Source: Methylocystis sp. MJC1
GTDB taxonomy: Bacteria > Pseudomonadota > Alphaproteobacteria > Rhizobiales > Beijerinckiaceae
Direction of reading: 5' to 3'
Length of the DNA: 64,000 nt
Assembly: GCF_026427715.1 (NCBI RefSeq)
Contig: NZ_CP107559.1
Location: forward strand, 1-64,000
The position numbers were made by a program, and so were the translations under genes. The notes below the pieces were generated by a model. It searched no databases and had not been told where the DNA came from. It was given only the letters and a program-made list of their open reading frames with translations. Below are positions 17,389-25,722 of this stretch, one piece after another (the stretch's first letter is position 1; every line of letters starts with the position of its first letter).

Positions 17389-17874
17389 TCAGATCGGACC
17401 ATTCATCCCGAGTCCCGGATTGAAGTGCCAATCGACAGCTGGGATAAGAACGACCTGGAAAAGCCCGACTTCTGCGACAGTGCCGCGCCTTTTGAAGATG
17501 TTATAGACATGGAAGGAGAGACCGGCCACGCCGACGGAAAGACGGAATGAATTCCGCCTGAAATCACACGTCTCCGGCGACGCAACGGCTACGCCCTCGA
17601 CGCCGGCGGTAAGCGCCAGAGGCGAACTGATCAAGGGCGCGAACATGCCGGGGTTTTCGAATGATCGCCAGTAATGCTCCATGGCGGCATCGGCGAGCAC
17701 GGACGCGGCGAGCAGAGCGGCCGAACAGTGGAGCGCGCGCGCTTCCGGAACGGCTCGCCGCGCGAGACAGGCCTTCCCGTTTCCTCCGGCGTCTATCGCG
17801 CGGCGCCAGGCCGATGCGCAGACAGCGCCCAACACGAGGGCGCCGAACAGGGCGGGAACCGGCTTCGTTCTCAT
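17389..17874 (-). CDS. membrane protein, unknown, possibly 3'-truncated
   Basis: 161 aa. A signal/TM start (KPVPALFGALVLGAVCASAW) is followed by helices around LHCSAALLAASVLADAAMEH, FAPLISSPLALTAGVEGVAV and LSVGVAGLSFHVYNIF. The phrase 'FHVYNIFKR' is typical of a family of 4-TM proteins beside oxidoreductase genes. The C-terminus (VVLIPAVDWHFNPGLGMNG) does not fit and may be read-through of a truncated gene. Its start overlaps the stop of the TPP enzyme by 4 nt (ATGA), implying coupled translation. Confidence 0.5.
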   Translation of the reverse strand: MRTKPVPALFGALVLGAVCASAWRRAIDAGGNGKACLARRAVPEARALHCSAALLAASVLADAAMEHYWRSFENPGMFAPLISSPLALTAGVEGVAVASPETCDFRRNSFRLSVGVAGLSFHVYNIFKRRGTVAEVGLFQVVLIPAVDWHFNPGLGMNGPI

Positions 17875-19658
17875 TCGCTCTCGCTCGGCAGAATGCGCGC
17901 GAAGACCTGTCGCACCGCGCCGACGATAAGCGCGCCCTCGTCGGGGTCACCCTTGAAGAGCGTGGCCGCAAAGTTGCGCGCCTGTTCGAACGAAATATGC
18001 GCGGGCAGCGGCGGCACCTCTGGGTCCGTCTTCACCTCCAGCACGACAGGCAAGTCGGACGCCAGCGCCTCGTCCCAGGCGCTCCCGACGCGGGAAGGGT
18101 CATCGACGAAAATGCCCTTGAGACCGATCAACTCGGCGAAGCGGTGATAGGGAACGTCAGGAATATTTTGGGTCGCCTCATACTTTGGATTGCCCTCCAT
18201 GACACGCTGTTCCCACGTCACCTGATTGAGGTCTTCATTGTTGAAGACGCAGCAAATCCATTTTGGACTCTCCCAGTCCCCCCAATATTTCGAGACCGTG
18301 ATCAGTTCGGCCATATTGTTCATCTGCATGGCGCCGTCGCCCACGAGCGCGATCACCGGCCGTCGGGGATGGGCAAATTTCGCTGCGATGGCGTAAGGCA
18401 CGGCTGCGCCCATGGAGGCGAGCCCGCCCGAAAGCGAGCACATCATCTCGCCCCTGATTTTGAGATCGCGCGCATACCAGTTCGCGCAGGAACCGGAATC
18501 ACACGTAATGATCGCATCTTCCGGAAGGCGGGGGGAAAGCTCCCATGCAACTTTCTGCGGATTGACCGGATTCGCCGGCGCGAGTGCGCGGTCTTCGAGC
18601 AGCTCCCACCAGTCGCTGACTTTCCGCTCAATCCAGCCCCGCCAGCGCACATCTGTCTTTTCGTCGAGGCGAAGCAGCAATTCACGCAATGTGGCGGCCG
18701 CGTCCCCGTGAAGATTCACTTCCATGGGATAACGCAGGCTGAGCATGGAGGCGTCTATATCAATCTGAACGCCGCGCGCTTGCCCCTCCTGCGGAAGGAA
18801 CTCCGAATAGGGGAAGCCGGAACCAATCATCAGCAGCGTGTCGCACGCCATCATCATGTCATAGCTCGGCTTGGTCCCCAGAAGGCCGATAGAACCCGTG
18901 ACCCACGGCAGCGTATCAGGCGCTGCGCCCTTGCCCAGGAGCGCCTTGGCGACGCCGGCCTTCAGCTTCTCCGCGACGGCGATTACTTCTTCTCTGGCGC
19001 CAAGAGCGCCGGCGCCGATCAGAATCGCCACTTTTCGCCCGGCGTTGAGCACGTTGGCGGCGCGATGGATATCCTGAGAACAAGGAACCACCAGCGGACG
19101 CGAATAGCCAACGCCCGTTTGCACGGCCCCGTGCTTGCGCGGTGGCTCCTCATAATTGAGATCCTGCAAATCGCCCGGCAGGACAATGACGGAAACAGCG
19201 TTTTGCGCCTTTGCGATCCGCACCGCGCGGTCGGTGAGCATCCGCACCTGCGAGGGCGTCTCCGCCTCCTGCACAAATGCCGCGACATCGGAAAACATGC
19301 GATCGAGATTGAGTTCCTGCTGATAATGCGCGCCTCTCGATGCGCGCGGCGCCTGGCCTGTGATGGCGAGCACCGGCATGTGGTCGCATTTGGCGTCGTA
19401 AAGTCCGGTGATGAGGTGCGCGGCGCCTGGGCCGCCGGTCGACAGGCATACCCCGAGATCGCCCGTGAACTTGGCGTGAGCCGAAGCCATGAAGGCGGCC
19501 ATTTCTTCATGACGCACCTGAACGAATTCAATCTTCTCCTTCGCGCGCTGCAAGGCTCCGAGCACGCCATTGATGCCATCGCCCGGATATCCGAAGATCC
19601 GGCGGACGCCCCATTCATAGAGCCGGTGCACAAAGAAATCGCCGACGGTGTTGCTCAT
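17871..19658 (-). CDS. thiamine pyrophosphate-dependent enzyme, PoxB/acetolactate synthase-like
   Basis: 595 aa. The three domains of the family are present: an N-terminal PYR domain (about 1-170; catalytic Glu in RHEEMAAFMASAHAKFTG), a central domain with a Rossmann-like fold (about 190-330; VAILIGAGALGA), and a C-terminal PP domain (about 360-540; GDGAMQMNN starting the TPP/Mg2+ motif and VFNNEDLNQVTWEQR closing it). It probably acts on pyruvate or a related 2-keto acid. The pattern GYPGDGINGVLGALQR is typical of the 'thiamine pyrophosphate-requiring' pyruvate oxidase-like group rather than true IlvB. It is intact, on the minus strand, with the membrane gene at 17389 coupled downstream. Confidence 0.85.
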   Translation of the reverse strand: MSNTVGDFFVHRLYEWGVRRIFGYPGDGINGVLGALQRAKEKIEFVQVRHEEMAAFMASAHAKFTGDLGVCLSTGGPGAAHLITGLYDAKCDHMPVLAITGQAPRASRGAHYQQELNLDRMFSDVAAFVQEAETPSQVRMLTDRAVRIAKAQNAVSVIVLPGDLQDLNYEEPPRKHGAVQTGVGYSRPLVVPCSQDIHRAANVLNAGRKVAILIGAGALGAREEVIAVAEKLKAGVAKALLGKGAAPDTLPWVTGSIGLLGTKPSYDMMMACDTLLMIGSGFPYSEFLPQEGQARGVQIDIDASMLSLRYPMEVNLHGDAAATLRELLLRLDEKTDVRWRGWIERKVSDWWELLEDRALAPANPVNPQKVAWELSPRLPEDAIITCDSGSCANWYARDLKIRGEMMCSLSGGLASMGAAVPYAIAAKFAHPRRPVIALVGDGAMQMNNMAELITVSKYWGDWESPKWICCVFNNEDLNQVTWEQRVMEGNPKYEATQNIPDVPYHRFAELIGLKGIFVDDPSRVGSAWDEALASDLPVVLEVKTDPEVPPLPAHISFEQARNFAATLFKGDPDEGALIVGAVRQVFARILPSESE

Positions 19659-19828
19659 GGTGGGGGCTCTCGATTGGCGAAGAAAAAGCGCGACGAGGCG
19701 CGACGCTTGGTTGAGATAACAGGCGGGATAGCCCCTCGTTCCAACTGTGAACGCCGTCAGTCGGGCGATATCACGTTACCCGTCGGATAGGGTTCGGTGC
19801 GCCATTTCGGCATCATGAACCCTCGCCC

Positions 19829-20059
19829 GTGAGCTACAAGCGCCACCGCTTCCCCCTGCAGATCATCGCCCACGCCGTGTGGCTGTATTTCCGGTTCCCA
19901 CTCAGCCTTCGTGTCGTCGACGAAATGCTGCTCGAACGCGAGATCGTTCTCTCCTATGAAATCATCCGCCGCTGGGCCATGAAATTTGAGACCGATTACG
20001 CCCGCCGCCTGAAGCGCAAGAAGCCCGATCGGCGCGACGTCTGGCATCTGGACTGGTGA
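19829..20059 (+). pseudogene. IS6-family transposase N-terminal remnant
   Basis: 76 codons read YKRHRFPLQIIAHAVWLYFR, FPLSLRVVDEMLLEREIVLS and YEIIRRWAMKFETDYARRLK, ending WHLDW. This is the N-terminus up to the first catalytic Asp of a second IS6 subgroup. The rest is missing. Confidence 0.7.
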
Positions 20060-20079
20060 TTCCGATTGATGGCGCCCCC

Positions 20080-20342
20080 CTAAAACGAGATGAAGGTGCC
20101 GCAGCCCGCCGGACGGGTCATGCCTGGCGTGACGTGACCATGCTCTCTCGCCTCCTGGATCGGCGGGCACGGCAGGTCCCCGTAGGAGCAGAAGAGCAGC
20201 AGTCCCAAGCCTTTGACTTGAGCAGTGCGCCGCAGCCCTCGCACTCATAGAAGAACTGGCAGGCATCGGTCGGCGTCGTCTCAGCCGATTCGTGTCCGCA
20301 GGATGGGCAAGTGTCGATATGAACTGAGGCGGTCGTCGAACG
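20080..20342 (-). pseudogene. GDCCVFCSYG-family small cysteine-rich protein, frameshifted
   Basis: The minus strand reads HIDTCPSCGHESAETTPTDA and CQFFYECEGCGALLKSKAWD-CC. In the next frame it continues CSYGDLPCPPIQEAREHG to a stop at 20080. The family has the pattern CPxCG...CQxFYxCxGC...GDCCVFCSYGxxPCPPIQ and often lies beside mercury-resistance genes. One shift at the CC codons breaks it, and the N-terminal start is unclear. Confidence 0.6.
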
Positions 20343-20552
20343 CCATCAGCAAGAACAACATGCCGAGGACCCGCATGCTGTTGAGGCGTGAGGGCCGCCT
20401 CTTCTCGAAGAGGATAGGTCACCGCAGAGCATAGTCAAATTGGCTCGGGAGGCATACGAACGGGCCTCGGAGGGCGGTCCTACGGACATCGGCGTAAATT
20501 TTCGGACCGACAACGGCGCGTCTCAGCCGATAAGGTCCAAATTCAGCAGTGA

Positions 20553-20831
20553 TCAGGGTTGTGTGACGTCGCGCCAGCCTTGTCGACCGCCCGAAGACCC
20601 GATCGCAGGCTTGCAAGCACGGAACTGCTGTTCCAGCAAGGGAGTGCATTTGACCACCCAGCGATTGAGCGCCGAGTGGTCGACCTCGACGCCGCGCTCT
20701 TCCATCATCTCCCCAAGTTGCCGATAACTGATCGGATGGGCCACATACCAGCGGACGCCCCACTGGATCACGTCGCGTTCAAAATGCCCTTGAAATCGAT
20801 CATCGCACTCGCTCGCCGGACTCGTTTCCAT
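20553..20831 (-). pseudogene. IS6-family transposase N-terminal remnant
   Basis: The minus strand reads HFERDVIQWGVRWYVAHPIS, YRQLGEMMEERGVEVDHSAL and NRWVVKCTPLLEQQF. It is very close to the intact transposase at 43958-44629. It diverges after IGSS, before the first catalytic Asp. Confidence 0.7.
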
Positions 20832-21136
20832 CGATCATAGCCCGGGCGCTGGTCGCGTAAAGTGTGCGACGAAGCCAACGGACGCCTCGTTGCGGCGTTG
20901 CTCCATTAACCTGACCGTGCCCCCGCACCCCGATATCGGCGGTTCTGGAACTGTCCGCCAGCGCTGGGCGTTGGACTACCAACGGGACGGGTCGCTTCTT
21001 CGGTCCCGGAATGACAACATTTTTGCCGGCATTTCTATGCAGGCGCGGCGGTGTCGACTCATTGAAAAGTAAGCGGCCTGCGACAGCTACAAGTTCTCTA
21101 GACCGATCCAGAACAAAAGACGCGACATGGGCTCCT
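20832..21136. other. intergenic, nothing recognised
   Basis: No gene is seen upstream of the Rieske/FAD reductase. The reductase frame is open into this region, but ATG 21137 is the first start that fits the family N-terminus. Confidence 0.4.
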
Positions 21137-22669
21137 ATGAGCGAAGAAAACGCAAAGCTGAGAGGACAGAACCTAACGCCTGCCATCGAGCTCTCGACCA
21201 CCCCTGATGGAGCCCTGCTCCTGGGGCACCCCGAACGCGAGCCCGTACTCCTCGCTGGGCGTGGCGATGAGATGTTCGTCATCGGCGCAATCCGCACGCA
21301 CTACGATGCTCCGCTTGAACAAGGCCTTCTCACTGGCGACACCGTCCGATGCCCTTGGCATCATGCCTTCTTTCGCCTCCGCACCGGCAAGGCTCTCCGC
21401 CCTCTCCGCGCGCCCGCGTTAGACCCAGTTTCCCGCGGGCGCGTCGAGGCGGCGGTGCGCGACGTGACGCGCCAGTTCATCCCCGTGGACGAGCCGGTCG
21501 GTGCCGTGTTCGCTCGGGAAAAGCTGGAACCCTGGAAGCCGCAACCGCAGCGGCCATCAGTTGGCCTGCCCAAATCCTCGAGGGCTATACCGGCGAGCGC
21601 CGGCGAGACGCTGCCCTGCGACCGGCCAAACCTTTCGAAAGCGTATCTCGCCGGCGCCCCGCCCGACGCGTCGAACGTCCTCCGGCCGGCGAAATTCTGC
21701 ACGCAGCACGACATCGAATTGCGCTTGGGCGCCTGCGTCCCCGAGGTCGATACGGCAAGCCGGCGCGTGCACCTCGCCGATGGCGGTCTCCACGACTATG
21801 ATGCGCTCCTGCTCGCCACCGGTGCCGAGCCACTCCGCCTCGACATTCCCAGCGCCGCCCTTCCTCATGTGCGCTACCTACGCATGTTGGCGGTCAGTCG
21901 CGGGCTCGTCACCGAGGCGCTCGTCATCGGCGCGAGCTTCATCGGCTTGGAGGTGGCGGCGTGGCTCCGTGGCCGGAACATCGAAGTGCGGGTGGTCGGG
22001 ACCGAGACGGCCCTGATGGAGAAAGTCCTCGGATCAGGGGTGAGAGATTATCTCCGGAGCCTCCATGAGAACCATGGCCTGACGTTCCACCTCGGCACGA
22101 CCGCCACCGCGATCAATGACGACGCCGTCACGATGAAAAGCGGCGAAAACCTCCCGGCCGACCTTGTCGTTATAGGAATGGGCGTCTGGCCCACAATCTC
22201 GTTGGCGCAGGAGGCGGGGCTCGCGAGCAATCGTGGTGTTGCCGTCGACGAATATCTGGAGACGCGCGCCCCTGGGATTGTCGCCGCCGGCGACATCGCC
22301 CGCTGGCCGGACCGGCTTTCCGGCGAGCACATCCGGCTCGAACACTGGGTGGTCGCCGAGCGCCAAGGGCAGGTCGCGGAGCACAACATTCCGCGCCGTC
22401 GCGAGCGCCCCGACTACGTTCCGTTCTTCTGGACCGAGCAATACGACTTCAGCCTCGCCTATGTCGATCGCGCGGAGCGATGGGACGAAGCGGAGATCGA
22501 GGGCTCGCTCGAAGTGAGGAACTGCCGGCTCGGCAGCCGGGAGCTTGCCAACGCTTTTGTTCATCGGGACCACGACGGGCTGCGCGCGGAGCTCGAGTTT
22601 GAGCAGACGATCGCGGCCGGCGAAGTCGACTCGCAAGGCACAGCCTCCTACTCGACGGAGCGCCGCTAA
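21137..22669 (+). CDS. Rieske-domain/FAD-NAD(P) oxidoreductase with damaged cofactor motifs
   Basis: 510 aa. The layout is an N-terminal Rieske-like domain (about 20-110), then a pyridine-nucleotide-disulphide reductase domain (about 130-400) and a reductase C-terminal domain (about 410-500). The second Rieske motif CPWHHAFF is present, but the first, normally CTHY, reads IRTHYDAPL, so one Fe-S Cys is Arg. The first FAD GxGxxG is absent: between RPSVG and LPCDRPNLSKAYLAG there are only ~20 unusual residues. The NAD motif (LVIGASFIGLEVAAWLRG) and the second FAD motif (GIVAAGDIARW) are intact. The reading frame is complete but the enzyme is probably impaired. Its stop overlaps the next start (TAATG). 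Confidence 0.75.
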   Translation: MSEENAKLRGQNLTPAIELSTTPDGALLLGHPEREPVLLAGRGDEMFVIGAIRTHYDAPLEQGLLTGDTVRCPWHHAFFRLRTGKALRPLRAPALDPVSRGRVEAAVRDVTRQFIPVDEPVGAVFAREKLEPWKPQPQRPSVGLPKSSRAIPASAGETLPCDRPNLSKAYLAGAPPDASNVLRPAKFCTQHDIELRLGACVPEVDTASRRVHLADGGLHDYDALLLATGAEPLRLDIPSAALPHVRYLRMLAVSRGLVTEALVIGASFIGLEVAAWLRGRNIEVRVVGTETALMEKVLGSGVRDYLRSLHENHGLTFHLGTTATAINDDAVTMKSGENLPADLVVIGMGVWPTISLAQEAGLASNRGVAVDEYLETRAPGIVAAGDIARWPDRLSGEHIRLEHWVVAERQGQVAEHNIPRRRERPDYVPFFWTEQYDFSLAYVDRAERWDEAEIEGSLEVRNCRLGSRELANAFVHRDHDGLRAELEFEQTIAAGEVDSQGTASYSTERR

Positions 22670-23070
22670 TGGCCGCAAGAATACTCGCCGCCAATGTTCG
22701 CCTGAAGCGAGCCTACGAACCCGTGGACGCCGAAGACGGCACGCGAGTCCTTGTCGATAGATTGTGGCCGCGTGGGGTGTCGAAGGTAGATGCGGCTCTG
22801 GATCAATGGATAAAAGAGATTGCTCCCAGCACCGAGCTACGAAAATGGTTTGGCCACGACCCAGCTCGCTGGGACGAGTTTTGCCGCCGCTATAGTGCGG
22901 AGCTGCACCAGAATACCGAGCTACTGAGCCAGCTGCGTTCGCTCGCGCGACAGGGTCCCCTCACGCTTGTTTATTCGGCCCATGACGAGGTTCATAACGA
23001 CGCGATCGTGCTCAGGGAGGTTATTCTAGGCCGCCAGATACCGCATCCGCCTGAGACGGCGCCTAGGTAA
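22669..23070 (+). CDS. DUF488 family protein (YeaO-like)
   Basis: 133 aa. The family signatures are present: RVLVDRLWPRGVSK near residue 26, WIKEIAPSTELRKWFGHDPA, FCRRYSAEL and LTLVYSAHDEVHNDA. The biochemical role of DUF488 is unknown; members often sit beside stress or redox genes. The ATG overlaps the upstream reductase stop, so the two are likely co-translated. The length is normal and no defect is seen. Confidence 0.85.
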   Translation: MAARILAANVRLKRAYEPVDAEDGTRVLVDRLWPRGVSKVDAALDQWIKEIAPSTELRKWFGHDPARWDEFCRRYSAELHQNTELLSQLRSLARQGPLTLVYSAHDEVHNDAIVLREVILGRQIPHPPETAPR

Positions 23071-23135
23071 CCTAGACCGCGCGAAGTAGGACCAGAGCGT
23101 CGTCGGTTTCGTCGCTCATTCGAGGAGGCTACACC

Positions 23136-23759
23136 ATGGCGATACGCCTGCAACAGATGCATCCCGCTCTCGTTCACCTGCCCATCACGCTCCTACCGCT
23201 GGCGGTGGGCGCCGACGTTGCTGGGAGCGTGACTGACAAAGAGTCCCTTCTGTCCTTCGGGCAGAAGGCGATCTGCGTTGCCGCAGCAGGCGCCGTAGCC
23301 TCCGCTGTGACCGGGTTGATCGCCGGGGAGGAGGTCAACGTGGAGGGCGCCTCGCAGGATATGCTGATCACTCACCGGAATCTGAACTTCATCGCCACCG
23401 TCGTCGCCAACAGTATGGCGCTGTGGCGACTCAATCATCGAAAGCCGAATGCGGCCTATCTCGGCGTTGGCCTCGCGGGCGTGGGCGTCCTGGCCTACAC
23501 CGCCTACATTGGCGGGAAACTCGTCTATGACATTGGGGTCGGCGTTGAGCCAGCCCACGGAGTTTACAGGAGCGATGCGCCGGCGCTGAAGTCCGGGCAG
23601 GTCGGTTCGTTCCTTAAAACGGCGGGAACGGATCTCGTGCATGGCGTGCAGCACATGGTCCAGGAGGTGGCGAAGGGTCGACTGGTCCCCACGATCATGG
23701 CCTCGCTTCGTAAGCAGTCGGAGGTTCCCGAACGGTCAAAGGTCGGAACGCCGGCGTGA
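23136..23759 (+). CDS. DUF2231 family membrane protein
   Basis: 207 aa. The DUF2231 core occupies about residues 5-145: MHPALVHLPITLLPLAVGAD at the start, then AICVAAAGAVASAVTGLIAG and AAYLGVGLAGVGVLAYTAYI. Four membrane segments are predicted by eye. The polar C-terminal tail (about 150-207) includes HGVQHMVQEVAKGRLV. Function is unknown. ATG follows a strong GGAGG ribosome site. Same strand and close spacing suggest an operon with DUF488. Confidence 0.85.
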   Translation: MAIRLQQMHPALVHLPITLLPLAVGADVAGSVTDKESLLSFGQKAICVAAAGAVASAVTGLIAGEEVNVEGASQDMLITHRNLNFIATVVANSMALWRLNHRKPNAAYLGVGLAGVGVLAYTAYIGGKLVYDIGVGVEPAHGVYRSDAPALKSGQVGSFLKTAGTDLVHGVQHMVQEVAKGRLVPTIMASLRKQSEVPERSKVGTPA

Positions 23760-23811
23760 GCCGATCGACAGGGCGCATCGACGTCCTTTCCTTGCTCCAG
23801 GAAGTTTCTCT

Positions 23812-24189
23812 ATGCCCAACCAAAATCCAGGCATGCAGAGTGCTTCAGAACTACGCTTGAAAGCACTTTCACGGTGGGACAATGAGGGAGGTGCGGGAGC
23901 TGACGGCCCGAAGGAGGAAGAAAGCACCGTCAAACTCCCGCCCGAAATCCCCAACCTGACTGACGCCGAGCTGATTCAGCTCCGCATCCGCGTGATCGCG
24001 CTCGAAAACTTGCTGATCATGCTCCTCGCGGAAGGGCCCGATCGGCAGTTGGAGCTCGCACGCGAAATGGCGGCCTACATCTCTCCACGATCGGGATTCA
24101 CCCATCACCCGCTGACCACGCAGGCGGCGAAGCATATGGTCGATCTCGTCGATCGGGCTATCCATTACCGAACTGTAGACCCCTCATGA
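23812..24189 (+). CDS. hypothetical protein with WDNEGGA motif
   Basis: 125 aa, soluble. The N-terminal part is polar and carries ALSRWDNEGGAGADG at about residues 18-32. A helical middle (LTDAELIQLRIRVIALENLL, IMLLAEGPDRQLELAREMAA) and a His-containing end follow. The helical part looks like a small dimerising or coiled-coil module. The WDNEGGA phrase recurs in the protein at 40789 and, as WLNEGGAGG, in the peptide at 55179. Its stop overlaps the next ATG (ATGA). Confidence 0.7.
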   Translation: MPNQNPGMQSASELRLKALSRWDNEGGAGADGPKEEESTVKLPPEIPNLTDAELIQLRIRVIALENLLIMLLAEGPDRQLELAREMAAYISPRSGFTHHPLTTQAAKHMVDLVDRAIHYRTVDPS

Positions 24190-24452
24190 CCGCGCCGCCT
24201 GCACCCACGTCCGCAAAGCCCGCCGGTGTTAAACGAGGTCACTTTTTCCGCCGGACTGCGCCGCGAACATCGCACCAAGTCGGGCGCGAGGGCGTCATCG
24301 GCGTGCTTGAAGGATGCCTGCGCTATCAGGTCCTCGACCCGAGCTCCGAGGTGATCCTCGAGCCCGGCTGTCCGGGGCTGATCCCTCCCCAGCAACCCCA
24401 TCTCATGGAGCCGCTCCGCAACGGGTGGCTCACCTTGCATTTCTATGGATGA
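24186..24452 (+). CDS. DUF1971-like small cupin protein
   Basis: 88 aa. The segment GVIGVLEGCLRYQVLDPSSE, then ILEPGCPGLIPPQQPHLMEP and LTLHFYG, follows the DUF1971/TehB-associated cupin pattern (G.L.V..G.L.Y.....LEPG.PG.I.P...H...P....V.F.). The N-terminal RTKPG-type portion is altered (RTAPRTSHQVGREG), perhaps degraded. The family is linked to tellurite-resistance proteins by homology only. It is translationally coupled to the gene before it. Confidence 0.6.
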   Translation: MTAPPAPTSAKPAGVKRGHFFRRTAPRTSHQVGREGVIGVLEGCLRYQVLDPSSEVILEPGCPGLIPPQQPHLMEPLRNGWLTLHFYG

Positions 24453-24543
24453 CCGCATGCCGATTTGAGAGCTTGCCAGGATGGGAACATCCGCATCACG
24501 ATGAAGGAAGCAGCCGCATACCATGGATCCGAAGGAGAGCATC

Positions 24544-25197
24544 GTGAAACTTCAAAAGCACTCGTTGGCCGTCCTCGGTTTCGCTGGTGTTTTGACCGGC
24601 ATTGCGGGAGCGTCCGGCGTCCACGCCGCCACGGTGGATGCAACTTACAAAGCCGAACTATTACCTCTCAACGAGAAGATGACCGGGTCCGACGCCCGCG
24701 GAGACGCGACCTTCACGATATCCGGTGACCGTCTGACCATTCGGGTGACCGCCAAGGGCGTGGCCCCGGAGATGGAGCATCTCCAGCACTTCCACGGATT
24801 TAATACTGGCGACAGAACGTCCCGATGCCCGTCGTCGCGCGATGATAAGAATGGCGATGGGGTCATTGATATGGTCGAAACCGAGCCCGTCGCAGGGACG
24901 ACCATGGTGCCATTCCATGATGATCCGGCGAGCATGACGATCGTCAACGACACATATCCTAAGGCTGGGTCAAACGGGTCCTATTCTTATGAGAAAACGG
25001 TTTCCCTGAAGGCGCTGGAAGCTGCATTCGCCAAAAAATTTCCCGGCCAGCAATTGGACCTCGACCAACGCGTGGTCTTCCTTCACGGCGTTTCGACGGC
25101 AACGAAATTGCCTGCAACAGTCGCATCGCTTGACGACATCCCAGCGCAGGTGACGCTACCAATCGCCTGTGGGCCGATAAGGAAGATCGCGGAATGA
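24544..25197 (+). CDS. secreted protein, CHRD-like, with EF-hand-like loop
   Basis: 217 aa from GTG 24544, which has GGAGAGC upstream; an in-frame ATG at 24523 is also possible. A signal peptide (QKHSLAVLGFAGVLTGIAGA...VHA) precedes a beta-rich mature part (YKAELLPLNEKMTGSDARGD, ATFTISGDRLTIRVTAKGVA, HLQHFHGF). The loop DDKNGDGVIDMVE resembles a calcium-binding EF-hand loop. C-terminal RVVFLHGV fits CHRD-type domains. It is likely periplasmic; the function is unknown. Confidence 0.7.
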   Translation: MKLQKHSLAVLGFAGVLTGIAGASGVHAATVDATYKAELLPLNEKMTGSDARGDATFTISGDRLTIRVTAKGVAPEMEHLQHFHGFNTGDRTSRCPSSRDDKNGDGVIDMVETEPVAGTTMVPFHDDPASMTIVNDTYPKAGSNGSYSYEKTVSLKALEAAFAKKFPGQQLDLDQRVVFLHGVSTATKLPATVASLDDIPAQVTLPIACGPIRKIAE

Positions 25198-25280
25198 CCT
25201 GCCGTTCGGGTGGGACGGCTCGAGTGCGAACGGCGTGAGCGGCGCATATGAGGGGAGAGACACGAAGACGGGCGGCCGCG

Positions 25281-25460
25281 ATGCTGAGTGTGGACGATCT
25301 TTTTAAAGGTCGCCATTTTGACCGGGAAATCATCGTGCTCTGCGTGCGCTGGTATCTCCGATATAAGCTCAGCTACCGGGATCTCGTGGAAATGATGGCC
25401 GAACGCAGGTTGCCCGCCGCCATTCGCCGCGCGCATCGCGCCGGCGCCTTAGCCGCTTGA
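25281..25460 (+). pseudogene. IS6-family transposase N-terminal scrap
   Basis: The frame reads DLFKGRHFDREIIVLCVRWY, LRYKLSYRDLVEMMAER, then a frameshift. This is the first ~40 residues of an IS6 transposase. Nothing is recognised from 25461 to 25722. Confidence 0.65.
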
Positions 25461-25722
25461 CGCGAGATCTCCCGACCCGACCTCGCCGCATGAAGGCCGT
25501 GCAATTCGCGCCCACGTAACCCAAATGCATTAACTTGACGGTTCCTTTTTAACCGAAACTCACTGACCGCGCTTTCTACGAAGGCGGTCGAAATCGGCGG
25601 CCCGCCATGGCTCCCAGGACGGGTGCGGTTCTGCACCATGCCGGCAATCGAGGGTGCCTCAAGCGCGCTTATTCTCCAGCAAGTTGACAGTGCCTTTAAT
25701 CCATCGAATCGTTCACGAGCGA

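Noticed and set aside
17661..19790. 709-codon open frame on the plus strand
   Set aside because: It is antisense to the TPP-dependent enzyme, which has full catalytic motifs. The plus frame is Arg/His-rich without domains, a codon-bias shadow.
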